NCBI GenBank assembly: GCA_025055835.1
Contig: JANWWR010000155.1
Span: forward strand, 1-40,432
Reading direction: 5' to 3'
From: Gemmatales bacterium
GTDB lineage: Bacteria; Planctomycetota; Planctomycetia; Gemmatales; HRBIN36
Length of the DNA: 40,432 bases
Positions 24,045 to 32,917 of the stretch are shown piece by piece. The position numbers and the translations under genes are program-made. The notes below the pieces were generated by a model. That model was not told the origin of the DNA. It searched no databases and saw only the letters and a program-made list of their open reading frames with translations. Each line of letters opens with the position of its first letter. Within the stretch, counting starts at the first letter, position 1.

Positions 24045-24086
24045 AATGCCCCGACTCGCCCTACTTGGAGCGGGTCGGGGCATTTT
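24045..24086. terminator. Bidirectional terminator between convergent genes
   Basis: AATGCCCCGACTCGC (24045-24059) pairs with GCGGGTCGGGGCATT (24070-24084), about 15 bp including one G-T pair. The loop is 10 bases and a short T run follows on the plus strand. It serves the di-heme gene and probably the convergent VWA gene. Confidence 0.7.
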
Positions 24087-24100
24087 GCCGTTTCAGGGCA

Positions 24101-25255
24101 TCACTCCGGGATCACGATGCCTTTCTTCGCCGCCTGCTCCTTGAGCATTTTGCGGATGGCCATGTCAAAGGTCTGTTCGCCGGTCTGCCTCTGCTTCCGA
24201 GTTTCCTCAGCAAGGAACGCGTGCCGTTTGGCGGAAAGGTCGGCGATTTTCTTCTGAATCTCCTTGCGTTTGGTGGCCAAATCACTGAGGTGCTTCTGCC
24301 GCTCCGAGGGTTTCAATCGCTGGAGTTCTTCAGGCAGGTCGGCGTCGGCCACTTTGGACACGTCGAACTTGGGATCGTCGAGCAGTTTCTGAACCAGGTC
24401 GTTCTCCGAGAAGCGGTAAAGCTCTCCCGCCTTGGTCAGAGCACGAGCGGCTGCCACGCCGAGACCGGCCTGAGCGGCGTTGGCGTCCTGAGCTACCTGC
24501 CGCGTTTGCAGTTCCTTGGCCGATCGCCCAAAGAAAACGAACGTCTGGTTCAGGTGGCCGCTCAACTCGGCGAGTTCTTTGTCGAACGGCGTGGTAATGG
24601 CGACCGTGCCGCGGTCCTGATCAATGCAGGAGAAGCGGCCCTCGGCCAAATCAGCCAGGCGCTTCCAGCCGAGGGCGTCGGGACTGCCTTGCCGGTCGCA
24701 GAGGATGGTGTTGACGACGATACCCCGTCGCACCGCCTTCTCAGCCGCCTGTTCCAAGGTGACCTGCGGGTCCTGCGTCGCTGGTTCGTTGCCGCAAACG
24801 AACAGAACCTTTAGCACTTTGTCATCCTTGCTCCAGTCCAGCTCTTCGACGGCAGCTTGAACCACGCGGGCCACATACTCCTCGCCGCCGTTAGTGGTCA
24901 GGCCGAATAGCTTCTCATTCACCTTGTCCAGATCAGTGGTGAAGTCCACCTCTTTGCGAACCCAGCCGCTCTCGCTCGGATAGCGAGGGGAGCCATAGCT
25001 ATACAGGGCCACGCGCAGCTCCGGCGTCGGCTGTCCCTTGGCCAGCGTATTGACAATATCCCACAGCTTCGCCTTGGCCGAGCCGATCAAGCCGTCCATG
25101 CTGTTCGACACGTCCAGACAGATCGCCACCTCGATCCGTCGGGTCCGGGCCGCATCCTCCGAGTGGGCGGACGTCGCAGCCCATAAGCCCAGACCCATCA
25201 GCGAAGCCGCGATCAGCAAGGGTCTGACGATTCTCGCCTGTCCACACGTCATCAT
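24101..25255 (-). CDS. Secreted von Willebrand factor type A domain protein
   Basis: A 384-residue protein with a signal peptide (hydrophobic residues about 10-28, cleavage after SAHS or nearby). The VWA domain follows at once: RIEVAICLDVSNSMDGLIGSAK contains the metal-ion-dependent adhesion site DxSxS at 48-52. Further VWA strands are seen (LRVALYSYGSP, KVLKVLFVCGNEPATQDP, GIVVNTILCD). Residues about 300-384 are a Lys/Glu-rich helical tail, likely coiled coil. VWA proteins bind partners through a divalent metal; the ligand here is unknown. AAAGGAG lies before tandem ATGs at 25255 and 25252. It stands alone with about 230 bases of upstream DNA in which I see no strong promoter. Confidence 0.88.
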   Translation of the reverse strand: MMTCGQARIVRPLLIAASLMGLGLWAATSAHSEDAARTRRIEVAICLDVSNSMDGLIGSAKAKLWDIVNTLAKGQPTPELRVALYSYGSPRYPSESGWVRKEVDFTTDLDKVNEKLFGLTTNGGEEYVARVVQAAVEELDWSKDDKVLKVLFVCGNEPATQDPQVTLEQAAEKAVRRGIVVNTILCDRQGSPDALGWKRLADLAEGRFSCIDQDRGTVAITTPFDKELAELSGHLNQTFVFFGRSAKELQTRQVAQDANAAQAGLGVAAARALTKAGELYRFSENDLVQKLLDDPKFDVSKVADADLPEELQRLKPSERQKHLSDLATKRKEIQKKIADLSAKRHAFLAEETRKQRQTGEQTFDMAIRKMLKEQAAKKGIVIPE

Positions 25256-25515
25256 GGCTTCTCCTTTCGCGTCGCCACCTCGGGGAAGGTTTGATTTCGT
25301 GCTGCCTCACTGTCCCTACTCTCCTAGACGAGCCACCGGCCCGGTTCGCTCTGGGCGAAAACAAAAAGTGCTAAGAGGCTTGGAAAGATGGGCGATTTTC
25401 GTCGCGGCCTGAAACAAACGACGGACAGCGAAGCAACAGCGGGATTTGTGAGCTAAGCTACAAGTGGCCCGTCGTCTGCCGTCGCGGCATGTTGAGCCGA
25501 ATTAGGATGGATTTC

Positions 25516-26586
25516 ATGTTCCCCTCGAAAAACAGATCCCGCAACAGTTCGGATACCAGGAACGGCCTTTTGATGCATGTCGGCTGGGCGGCGTGGGTCG
25601 TTTTGTCCGCATTCGGCTGGACGCTCATTCTGGTGCAGGAGCTTCCGGGCCAGACTTCGGGTGACCTCTCCGAACTTCATCAGTTCGCCATCGCCGCCTG
25701 GGAATCAGGGCAGATTATCCCCGGCCCGCTCAGCAGCCGGGACGATAGCAAACCTGCGTACAGCGAAACGCCGCGGGGAGCAATCCTGGTCGGTTTCGAC
25801 ATTGCCCTGGGCCAGGAAGGAGTGAGCGGTCTCCGGCCAATCTACCGAGTTCCAACTGGTTATTATTCAACCCGTGGCCTGGGCGTCTTCGCCGTCGGTA
25901 CGGAACGCAACGACTTCGTCATACAAGTCCGGGCGAAGCCGGGCTACGCCGTTGGCGCGGTTCGGCTGCGGCAGAGCGACGCCGTGCGGGCCGTCAATCT
26001 TGTGTATCGCAAGGTCAAGGGAACGGTCCTGGACGTTGAAGACGCCTACGAAAGCGGCTGGGCCGGCAATACCAAGGTCGGCAACGAGGTGGTCCTCGAG
26101 GGCCACGGGTCAGCCATCGTCGGCATCCTGGCACCAGCAGAGGGGAGCGACCGTGTTCCCGCTCTCGGCTTGAATTGCTTGCTGACCTCGCTGAGCGGAG
26201 ATCGTCCTTCGGCGACGACGTTTTTCGCCAACGGGACCAAGGAAACCCGCTACGCCGCCGATCCGTCCGACGCATCCTCTGAGGACAGCGAAATCCCGCA
26301 GCGTGCGGTTCTGATTTCCCTGGTCATGTTTGGCTTGGTGATGCTGCCGGTTCTGGTGCTTGGTGCCTGGTTTCTTGCCGTGCGAGGCCGCGGTTCTCGG
26401 AGGCGGTCAGGGTCTGCGACCGGACAGCTCACGCTGTCCGCTCGCCAAGAAAATTCCGCTCGCCAGGAAAACTCTGCTCGCCAAGAAGAGTCTGCTCGCC
26501 AGGATGTGTTTTCGCGCCCGGAGACGCTTGCTCGGCGGGAAGCGTCCGGTCGGCCTCCAGAGATCCGCCTGCGCTTCCGCCGCTGA
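25516..26586 (+). CDS. Membrane protein of unknown function with repeat-derived C-terminal tail
   Basis: A 356-residue protein with a membrane segment at about 18-41, a roughly 220-residue extracytoplasmic domain rich in beta strands (GAILVGFDIALGQ, VRLRQSDAVRAVNLVYRKVKG), a second segment at about 264-289 and a basic cytosolic tail. The tail starts inside a palindromic repeat element and continues as four tandem ARQENS-like hexapeptides. Its codons are 18-bp copies each beginning with the element's GCTCGCC half. The domain resembles jacalin-like or other lectin-type beta folds only loosely, so no function is given. The start at 25516 has AGGA eight bases upstream; ATGs at 25489 and 25507 are alternatives. 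It ends 7 bases from the convergent dapF stop. Confidence 0.75.
   Translation: MFPSKNRSRNSSDTRNGLLMHVGWAAWVVLSAFGWTLILVQELPGQTSGDLSELHQFAIAAWESGQIIPGPLSSRDDSKPAYSETPRGAILVGFDIALGQEGVSGLRPIYRVPTGYYSTRGLGVFAVGTERNDFVIQVRAKPGYAVGAVRLRQSDAVRAVNLVYRKVKGTVLDVEDAYESGWAGNTKVGNEVVLEGHGSAIVGILAPAEGSDRVPALGLNCLLTSLSGDRPSATTFFANGTKETRYAADPSDASSEDSEIPQRAVLISLVMFGLVMLPVLVLGAWFLAVRGRGSRRRSGSATGQLTLSARQENSARQENSARQEESARQDVFSRPETLARREASGRPPEIRLRFRR
26420..26446 (-). repeat. 27-bp palindromic element inside the membrane protein gene
   Basis: On the minus strand GGCGAGCGG, arm ACAGC, centre GTGA, arm GCTGT, CCGG end. Perfect stem. It lies in frame and encodes part of GQLTLSAR. Confidence 0.85.
26440..26511 (+). 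repeat. Four tandem 18-bp units encoding ARQENS-like hexapeptides
   Basis: Units begin at 26440, 26458, 26476 and 26494, each with GCTCGCCA then (A/G)GAAAA-like sequence. The first overlaps the end of the palindromic element, so the tandem appears to have grown from its half-site. Confidence 0.85.
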
Positions 26587-26593
26587 AACCGTC

Positions 26594-27466
26594 TCAGCCT
26601 TCAGGCCATTCGCCAGAGAAGACTTCCACGGCCGGTCCGGTCATGTAAACGTGGTTGTCTGCTTCGTTCCAATGCAGCTCGAGATCGCCGCCGGGGAGAT
26701 GAGCCAACAAGCGGCGGCGCGTGCGTCCCGTCAACACTCCTGCGACACAGACGGCACAGGCCCCGGTGCCGCAAGCCAAGGTGATGCCGCTGCCGCGTTC
26801 CCAGGTCCGCATCGTCACTTCGTCCGGGGAGTGCACCTGGACCACGTGAATGTTGCATCGCTTGGGGAAGATCGGAGCCTTTTCCCATTCGGGACCGAAC
26901 TGTTCCAGCGGAACAACAGTGACCCGGCGGGAGTAGAAGACGGCGTGGGGATTGCCCATCGAGACGCACGTCAGCCTCGGTTCGACGTGGGCTTCCCGGA
27001 ACACCTGCCCGGCCTTGTCTCCGTCGGCGGCCAGAGGGAAGTCAATGACGCGCGGAACGGGCAGCGTTGTCGGGATGGCGGCGGCGTCGAGGATCGGTTC
27101 TCCCATGTCCACGGTGACACGCTGGACTCTGCCGTCACGGATTTCCAGATCCAGTTCCAGCACGCCGCGGCCGGTTTCGATCCGCAGATGCGGTTTGCGA
27201 GCCAAGCCATGATCGTACACATATTTGGCGACGCAGCGGATGCCGTTGCCGCACATTTCCGCTTCGCTGCCGTCGGCGTTGAACATCCGCATCCGAGCGT
27301 CGGCCCGCTCCGAGGGGCAGATGAGGATCAAGCCGTCGGAACCGACGCCGAAATGGCGATCGCTGATGCGTCGGGCCAGGTCGCCGGGATCGGTCGATAT
27401 CTTTTCGCGGAAGCAATCGACGTACACATAGTCGTTGCCCAGCCCGTGCATCTTGGTGAAACGCAT
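26594..27466 (-). CDS. dapF: Diaminopimelate epimerase
   Basis: A 290-residue DapF converting LL- to meso-diaminopimelate for lysine and peptidoglycan synthesis. The two catalytic cysteines sit in MCGNGIRC (C72) and ACGTGACA (C232). The opening [17 protein letters not shown] is canonical. The start is the ATG preceded by GGAGA; an open frame to 27526 runs back through a palindromic repeat and is not part of the protein. It is the last gene of a minus-strand run after the ABC-2 permease, 56 bases away. The gene means the meso-DAP pathway is present, consistent with a peptidoglycan-containing planctomycete. Confidence 0.97.
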   Translation of the reverse strand: MRFTKMHGLGNDYVYVDCFREKISTDPGDLARRISDRHFGVGSDGLILICPSERADARMRMFNADGSEAEMCGNGIRCVAKYVYDHGLARKPHLRIETGRGVLELDLEIRDGRVQRVTVDMGEPILDAAAIPTTLPVPRVIDFPLAADGDKAGQVFREAHVEPRLTCVSMGNPHAVFYSRRVTVVPLEQFGPEWEKAPIFPKRCNIHVVQVHSPDEVTMRTWERGSGITLACGTGACAVCVAGVLTGRTRRRLLAHLPGGDLELHWNEADNHVYMTGPAVEVFSGEWPEG

Positions 27467-27480
27467 GCCTTCTCCCCATC

Positions 27481-27507
27481 TCCGAGCGGAGGGCGTCAGC
27501 GCTCCGT
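27481..27507 (+). repeat. 27-bp palindromic element in the permease-dapF spacer
   Basis: Frame TCCGAGCGG, arms AGGGC/GCGCT (one mismatch) around GTCA. The following GTCAGCCCTCC (27510-27520) repeats the second half with the matching arm. It lies in an operon spacer just upstream of the dapF SD. Confidence 0.75.
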
Positions 27508-27522
27508 GGGTCAGCCCTCCCC

Positions 27523-28470
27523 TCACGCCAGATCGCGATCTTCAAACAGAATCAGACCGAAGATCAAGGCGATGGCCGAGTAGATCGCACCGTGAACAAA
27601 GGCGGGAAGCACATAGCCGATCCACGGCACCTCCACCTCGCCGACGATGGCTGGTCCCACGTCATAGTAGTTCAAACCCGGAAGGACCGTGGCAAAAACC
27701 TGAGCCACGAAATTCACCAGCGTATTGCCTCGCGACTGCTCTTCCAGCACATGCGTCAAGCGCCCCAGGAGGAAAGCGGACAGGCAGATGATGACGTTGA
27801 CCACCATCGGCAAGCGGGTCGCCAGGGCCACGGCAATCGAGGTCAGGATCATGACTTGGCAAAAGTTCATGAACACGCCGGGAGCCAGAGCTTCGATTTC
27901 CGCGAACGTCAGGAGAATGTAGCGGACGGGAGCAGACAGCACAGGGACACGGGAGAATACCTCCTGGGCTCGCGTCACCTCGGCGGGATCAGGCGGACGG
28001 TCGAGCCGGTCATAGTCCCATTTGATGGTCACGCAAATGCCCATGACGACGGTCAGGATCAGCATGAGCAAGGCCCCGGCGGCGAGGATGCCGAAATATT
28101 TGCCAAGCAAAAACTGACGGCGTGAAACCGGTTTGCTCAACAGCGTGATGGCGGTGCGACCTTCGATTTCTTCCGAGATGGACATGCTGGCCGTCAGTAC
28201 CGTGATGATCAGGGCGGGGATGAGGATGGCGTCCAGTTGCAAATCCTTCATCATCTTCATGTCTTCGCCCAGCGTGAAGAAAGGCAGGACGATGCCGAAC
28301 ATCATGAGCACGGCGAAGAAGACGAGGAGCAGCCAGTAGAGCGGCTGTCGGATGGTTTCGCGGAAGGCGGCTTGAGCGACGGCCAGGGTCTTGGTCGGCA
28401 CCGGGGCCACTGTAAACCAGCTGAGCAAGCCGATCAGCCCGAACAAGATCAGCATCGTCGCAAGAATCAT
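27523..28470 (-). CDS. ABC-2 family transporter permease
   Basis: A 315-residue polytopic protein with about seven membrane segments. The cytosolic motif [33 protein letters not shown] is seen in part ([20 protein letters not shown]). This is the hallmark of ABC-2/NatB-type permeases that pair with a separate ATPase. No ATPase gene is next to it in this window. The N-terminus is a first membrane helix ([19 protein letters not shown]), then a cytosolic helix ([15 protein letters not shown]). The substrate is unknown. Its ATG overlaps the acylphosphatase stop (ATGA), and GAGGAG lies just upstream, so translation is coupled. Confidence 0.88.
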   Translation of the reverse strand: MILATMLILFGLIGLLSWFTVAPVPTKTLAVAQAAFRETIRQPLYWLLLVFFAVLMMFGIVLPFFTLGEDMKMMKDLQLDAILIPALIITVLTASMSISEEIEGRTAITLLSKPVSRRQFLLGKYFGILAAGALLMLILTVVMGICVTIKWDYDRLDRPPDPAEVTRAQEVFSRVPVLSAPVRYILLTFAEIEALAPGVFMNFCQVMILTSIAVALATRLPMVVNVIICLSAFLLGRLTHVLEEQSRGNTLVNFVAQVFATVLPGLNYYDVGPAIVGEVEVPWIGYVLPAFVHGAIYSAIALIFGLILFEDRDLA

Positions 28471-28757
28471 AAGGTCTCCTCGCTAGGCCAATCCCGACGA
28501 ATCCAGAAATTACGATAACCCGCCACAGGGATGTCAAAGATTTCCCGGTGGTGAATGTACCCCTGCATGGCCCGTTCGACACGGTCCAGGTAGTCGGCAA
28601 CGGCCTCAGGCTCGCCTTCGGCGACCAGTTCTACGGAACCATCCGGCAGATTCCGCACGAACCCCGTCACCGGCAGGTTCCGCGCGAGACTGTGGGCTGT
28701 GTACCGGAACCCGACCCCCTGCACATGGCCGAAGTATAGGACTCGCTTGGCTGTCAT
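28467..28757 (-). CDS. Acylphosphatase
   Basis: A 96-residue acylphosphatase hydrolysing carboxyl-phosphate bonds such as those in acetyl phosphate or 1,3-bisphosphoglycerate. The signature [12 protein letters not shown] (Arg about 18) and [17 protein letters not shown] (Asn about 36) supply the two catalytic residues. Length is typical. The start at MTAKRVLYF is chosen because homology begins there; an upstream frame reaching into nadK (28817) adds 20 unrelated residues. No clear SD precedes it, but it is 43 bases downstream of nadK and may be translated from the same mRNA. It overlaps the permease start by four bases. Confidence 0.93.
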   Translation of the reverse strand: MTAKRVLYFGHVQGVGFRYTAHSLARNLPVTGFVRNLPDGSVELVAEGEPEAVADYLDRVERAMQGYIHHREIFDIPVAGYRNFWIRRDWPSEETL

Positions 28758-28800
28758 GACCGTCGTTGCAGGCGTACTACGCCGCCGGTAGCCGGGAAGT

Positions 28801-29640
28801 TCACGCCGTCTGATCATGCCGCAAACCGGGCGACGTCCCCCAATGCAGCTTGGTGCGCAGCGTCTGGTAATAGCCGTGACCGGGCACCTTGATCAGTTGA
28901 AACTGCACCGGGGCACGGCGGAAAATGACCCGATTGTTGGTCGTCACCGGCACGAAGTGCTGCCCATCCACGATCAGCACTCCGCCCCATTCGCTGAGGA
29001 CCTGGATAGTATAGGTGCGGTTGGCTCCGTCCACCAACGGTCGGAAAGTGAGCGCGTGGGGACAAATCGGCGTAATAACGAACGCCTCCAGATCCTGTCG
29101 CAGGATAGGTCCGCCGGCTGACAGGCTGTGAGCGGTCGAACCCACCGGCGTGCTCAGGATCAACCCATCGCCGCTGAAGCGAGCCACCAGCGTGTCATCG
29201 ATGCTGAGATCGATGTCCACCAGATGCGGGGTTCCCGAACGCACCACGATCTCATTGAGGCCGAGCATGGAATGCGGTTCACCAGGACCGTCCAGCAGGC
29301 ATTCGAACATGAGATGGCGGGTCACGGAGTAATTCCCAGCCAGAACGGCGGGCAGATGGGTGCGGACCTCTTCGGGACTCAGATCGGCCAGGAAGCCGAG
29401 CTTGCCGAGGTTGACGCCGAGCACCGGTATCTGCCGATAGCCCATCTGGCGGGCAGCCCGCAGGATAGCTCCATCGCCGCCGAGCACCAGGGCGATGTCC
29501 GCTTCATGCAGACTGAGGTCAGCCTGTTGGGCCAAATCATAGATCACGACCTGACAGTGCATCCGCAGGAAAGGCAGCAGTTCTTCTGCCACCTCCCGAA
29601 CCCGCGGTTTGGAGCCATTACCAAGCAGAAAGATGCGCAT
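28801..29640 (-). CDS. nadK: NAD kinase
   Basis: A 279-residue NAD kinase making NADP from NAD and ATP. The GGDG motif ([10 protein letters not shown], about 54-57) and the GLNEIVV segment are present. So is the conserved [18 protein letters not shown] block that binds the substrate and shapes the active site. Length is near the bacterial norm. The start [13 protein letters not shown] lies where homology begins; an upstream GTG/ATG frame to 29694 runs into the WD40 gene. The ATG has a weak GGATC upstream. It lies 50 bases after the WD40 gene and 43 bases before acylphosphatase on the same strand. Confidence 0.95.
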   Translation of the reverse strand: MRIFLLGNGSKPRVREVAEELLPFLRMHCQVVIYDLAQQADLSLHEADIALVLGGDGAILRAARQMGYRQIPVLGVNLGKLGFLADLSPEEVRTHLPAVLAGNYSVTRHLMFECLLDGPGEPHSMLGLNEIVVRSGTPHLVDIDLSIDDTLVARFSGDGLILSTPVGSTAHSLSAGGPILRQDLEAFVITPICPHALTFRPLVDGANRTYTIQVLSEWGGVLIVDGQHFVPVTTNNRVIFRRAPVQFQLIKVPGHGYYQTLRTKLHWGTSPGLRHDQTA

Positions 29641-29690
29641 ATGGCAAGATCCGGCGGTGCTGGTCGAGTTGGACAGCAATGCCGTCGTGC

Positions 29691-32600
29691 TCAATCGGGC
29701 TGAAGCAGGTACACAGTGCCGGTGCGATTCCCCGTGAGCAAGAACCCTGGCGATTCGTTAGCGGCTTCCTTCCAGGCTACCGAAGTAACCGGCGTGTCAA
29801 GCTTCCAGGTTTTGACTTCTTTGGCAGCTTCGCCCTGAATCTGCCAAAGCTTCACTTCGCCGTCGCTGGTCCACGAGACCAGTCGTTGTCCATTGCCGGC
29901 CAGCAGAAGTCCGCCGAGTCGGCGGTCGTGGGCTTTCCAGGTAGCGATGGACTGCCGTTTGTCGCGGTCCCACAGCTTGATTTCGCCGTCTGAACCCGCC
30001 GTGGCCATCCAGCGACCGTCGGTGGACAGGGCCACGTCGGCGACGTCTCCGTCGTGACATTGCAGCGGCGGTTGCGGCGTGGCATCAACGAGGCCCCAGA
30101 CCTTGACCTCCCCATTGGTGCAGCCGAAAGCGGCCAGCCGACCGTCACCGCTGAAGGCCAAAGAGCGAACCCGGCCGTCGTGGCCTTCGACTTTGCGGAC
30201 GGCGCGGCCCGTCGCGGTTTCCCATAGGGTTACACTCCCTTCGCGGTTGGCGTCCCATGCCACGACCAACTTATCCTTGTCGGCGAATGCCAGGGCCGAG
30301 ACGTATTCCAACTGTCCGTCGATCACCCGTGCTTCCCGGTAAGTTTCCAGGTCCCAGAGCTTCAGCGACGTGTCCGGCCGACGTGACCCGGAAACCAGCA
30401 CCTTGCCGTCGCTGCTGAAGGCCAGGGCGGTCACATCGCTTTCGTGGTTGCCCAGGGTCCGCAGCAGGTTGCCCGTAGAAAGGTCCCACAACCGCACGGT
30501 GCCGTCCGCCGATCCGGACGCAGCCAGTTTTCCGTTCGGATGGATGGCCACGGACAACACGGTGCGTTCATGACCGTATCGGGGAGTACTCTCCTGACCG
30601 CTGAACTCCCACAGGCGGATGGACTTATCCACACTGGCGGAGACGACATACCGGCCATCGTTGCTGAAAGCGACAGAAGTGACCCAGTCGGTGTGGCCGC
30701 GGAAGACGTGCAGTTCCGCGCCGCTGGCTCGGTCCCAGACTCTTACCGTGGCATCCGCCCCGCCGGTAGCCAGGAGCTTGCTGTCGCTACTGAAAGCGAT
30801 GGCAGAGACGGGAAGGCTATGGCCTTTGAAATCGCGGATTTGGTTGCCGGTACTGACGTCCCACAACTTCACTTGGGACGAGACATTGTCGCCCCCCGCC
30901 GAGGCCAGAAAGAGGCCATTCGGACTGAAAGCGATACTGGCCACGGCCGCCGTGTGTCCCGTGAGCAGCCGCTGCATTGTGCCCTTCTCCACGCTCCACA
31001 AACGGATCGTCTGGTCCCCGCCACAGGAGGCAAGCGTTTTGTCATCGGGAGAAAAGGCGACGGCCATGACCACCGAACCATGTCCGGTCAGGTTTGTCCG
31101 AGGCTTGCCGGTTTCCACTTCCCACAGGCGGACAGTGCGATCCGCGGCACCAGAGGCGAGGAGCTTGCCGTCGTTGCTGAAGGCCAGGCTCGTGACCGGG
31201 GCAGTATGACCGCTGAAGCTGCGTATCTCGCTTAGGGTGCTGGCGTCCCAGAGTTTGACAGTCCGGTCTCCGCCGCAGGAGGCGATCCGTTTCCCATCGG
31301 GGCTGAAGATGGCCGCGGTCACGGGAGCAGCATGGGCCGACACGCTGCGAATCAACTTCCCGGTCGCCGTATCCCATAGTCGCAGGGTGTGATCCGCTCC
31401 GCAGGATAAAAGGGTCCTGCCATCGGGACTGGGCTGCACCGACCAGACGTATCCCTCATGCCCGACAAATTCACGTGACGACACCGGCCCTTGGAGTTCC
31501 CATAGCCGAATCGTCTGGTCGTAACTCACCGAGGCCACCTGGCGGCTGTCCGGGCTCCAGGCCAGGGCCGTGACCGATTGCGCATGGCCGAGGAAAGTCT
31601 GACGCGGTTGACCCGTCTCCACTTCCCAGACCTTGACGGCCCGCTCGGAGGGCAAGGCCCGGTCTGAATCCTTGCCGCCGGACGCCAGCCACTTGCCGTC
31701 GGGACTCCAGGCCAGGGCCGCCACCGAGGCCGTGTGGCCTGCTAGCTGCCGCAGCTCCACGGTCGATTTAGGATCGTAGATGTGAACGACGTTCTCCTCT
31801 CCCGCCACGGCCAGACGAAGGCCGTCGGGGCTGAAAGCCAGGGCATTGACGGCGACGCGGGTTTTCGGGTTCATCTGGAACTGGCGGACGATGGCCGTCG
31901 TGGCGGCATTCCAGATGCGGACATTGCCCTGGCCGTCACCTGAGGCCAGCTGCGAACCGTCCGGGCTGTAAATCACGGCATTGACCACGTCGTTGTGCCC
32001 CGGCGGACTGGCCGTCTGCTTTCCGCTTTCGAGATCCCAGATGCGGAGCGTGTTGTCGGCAGCGCCGCTGGCGGCCTGTTTGCTCTCCGGGTGAATGGCG
32101 ACCGACAGCACGCGGGCCTTGTGCCCTGTGAGGACGTGGACATCCTCGCCGGTCTCCACATTCCACCATCGCAACACACCGTCTACGCCGCCGGAGAGAA
32201 TGTGCTTGCCGTCCTTGCTGTAGGCCAGGCAACGCACCCCCTCGCTGTGTCCGCGATACGCCAGAATCTCCCGACCCGTGGCCAGATCCCAAATACGAAC
32301 CGTGCCGTCCCGACTGCCCGTCGCCAGGCGTTTGCCGTCCGGGGAGTAGGCCACTCCATGCACGTCGGCGGCGTGGCGAAACTTGGACATGCCCAAGACC
32401 CGATTCACTCCTGCGGGCAGGTTTGGCGTCGGACTCGGCAGCAGCCACCGGGCTCGGCGGATGGCTTCCTTGGCGGTGGCGGTTTGCCCGGTTTGAAGGG
32501 CCTGACGGGCTGTCTGGGCCGCGGCGTCGGCTTGGGTAATTAGATCGGATGTGAAGCGGCTTTCGGCGTTTGCCTGCTTCAGCGCGGAGCGCTCCTGCTC

Positions 32601-32717
32601 GTAGGCACGCAGTTGCTCGGCAACCTCTTCCGCGGAATCGGCATTCCAACCGACCACAGCGCCGACGAGAACTGCCTGCCCAATAACCAAGCCGAGAAGA
32701 TAACGAAAAAGGCTCAT
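29691..32717 (-). CDS. Membrane-anchored protein with about 20 WD40 repeats
   Basis: A 1008-residue protein with one N-terminal membrane anchor (MSLFRYLLGLVIGQAVLVGA, about 5-24). A coiled-coil stretch at about 28-60 is followed by a helical Ala/Arg region, and then WD40 repeats to the end. I count 20 W-D-type repeat ends (VRIWDLATG, LRWWNVETG, LRIWDLESG, VKVWEVETG and so on) plus a final degenerate VYLL. That is enough for about three seven-bladed propellers. Such proteins usually scaffold other proteins. The ATG at 32717 is chosen because it starts the anchor; a frame from 32801 begins inside a repeat element. It leads the run into nadK and beyond. The partner is unknown. Confidence 0.9.
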   Translation of the reverse strand: MSLFRYLLGLVIGQAVLVGAVVGWNADSAEEVAEQLRAYEQERSALKQANAESRFTSDLITQADAAAQTARQALQTGQTATAKEAIRRARWLLPSPTPNLPAGVNRVLGMSKFRHAADVHGVAYSPDGKRLATGSRDGTVRIWDLATGREILAYRGHSEGVRCLAYSKDGKHILSGGVDGVLRWWNVETGEDVHVLTGHKARVLSVAIHPESKQAASGAADNTLRIWDLESGKQTASPPGHNDVVNAVIYSPDGSQLASGDGQGNVRIWNAATTAIVRQFQMNPKTRVAVNALAFSPDGLRLAVAGEENVVHIYDPKSTVELRQLAGHTASVAALAWSPDGKWLASGGKDSDRALPSERAVKVWEVETGQPRQTFLGHAQSVTALAWSPDSRQVASVSYDQTIRLWELQGPVSSREFVGHEGYVWSVQPSPDGRTLLSCGADHTLRLWDTATGKLIRSVSAHAAPVTAAIFSPDGKRIASCGGDRTVKLWDASTLSEIRSFSGHTAPVTSLAFSNDGKLLASGAADRTVRLWEVETGKPRTNLTGHGSVVMAVAFSPDDKTLASCGGDQTIRLWSVEKGTMQRLLTGHTAAVASIAFSPNGLFLASAGGDNVSSQVKLWDVSTGNQIRDFKGHSLPVSAIAFSSDSKLLATGGADATVRVWDRASGAELHVFRGHTDWVTSVAFSNDGRYVVSASVDKSIRLWEFSGQESTPRYGHERTVLSVAIHPNGKLAASGSADGTVRLWDLSTGNLLRTLGNHESDVTALAFSSDGKVLVSGSRRPDTSLKLWDLETYREARVIDGQLEYVSALAFADKDKLVVAWDANREGSVTLWETATGRAVRKVEGHDGRVRSLAFSGDGRLAAFGCTNGEVKVWGLVDATPQPPLQCHDGDVADVALSTDGRWMATAGSDGEIKLWDRDKRQSIATWKAHDRRLGGLLLAGNGQRLVSWTSDGEVKLWQIQGEAAKEVKTWKLDTPVTSVAWKEAANESPGFLLTGNRTGTVYLLQPD

Positions 32718-32750
32718 GGCAAAAGTTCCACCGTCCCTCCGCTTTATCAA

Positions 32751-32771
32751 AACCCGAAGCGTCAGCGAGGG
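32751..32771 (+). repeat. CCCGAAGC-type element
   Basis: AA followed by CCCGAAGCGTCAGCGAGGG, the same sequence as the copy at 32918 and as the inverted copies at 4599 and 4657. Confidence 0.85.
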
Positions 32772-32809
32772 TTCCCCCCTCCCCGTGTCCGTATACCTCA
32801 CCTGAGCTA

Positions 32810-32836
32810 CCGGGGCACTAACGTGCCCCGCTCGCC
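32810..32836 (-). repeat. 27-bp palindromic element
   Basis: Arms GGCAC/GTGCC, centre GTTA on the minus strand. Identical over 27 bases to 4558-4584 in the opposite orientation, with unrelated flanks. Confidence 0.88.
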
Positions 32837-32883
32837 TCCGAATCTCCGAGGCAGAGGCGAGAAGCGTAAGTTTTACACTCCCC

Positions 32884-32910
32884 GGCGAGCGGAGAGCGTC
32901 AGCTCTCCGG
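32884..32910 (+). repeat. 27-bp palindromic element
   Basis: Arms AGAGC/GCTCT around GTCA with a perfect 8-bp stem, followed by TGCC. Confidence 0.88.
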
Positions 32911-32917
32911 TGCCTAA

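Noticed and set aside
26440-26511. CRISPR-like or minisatellite outside genes
   Set aside because: The 18-bp units are in frame within a gene and encode a regular hexapeptide; there are no spacers.
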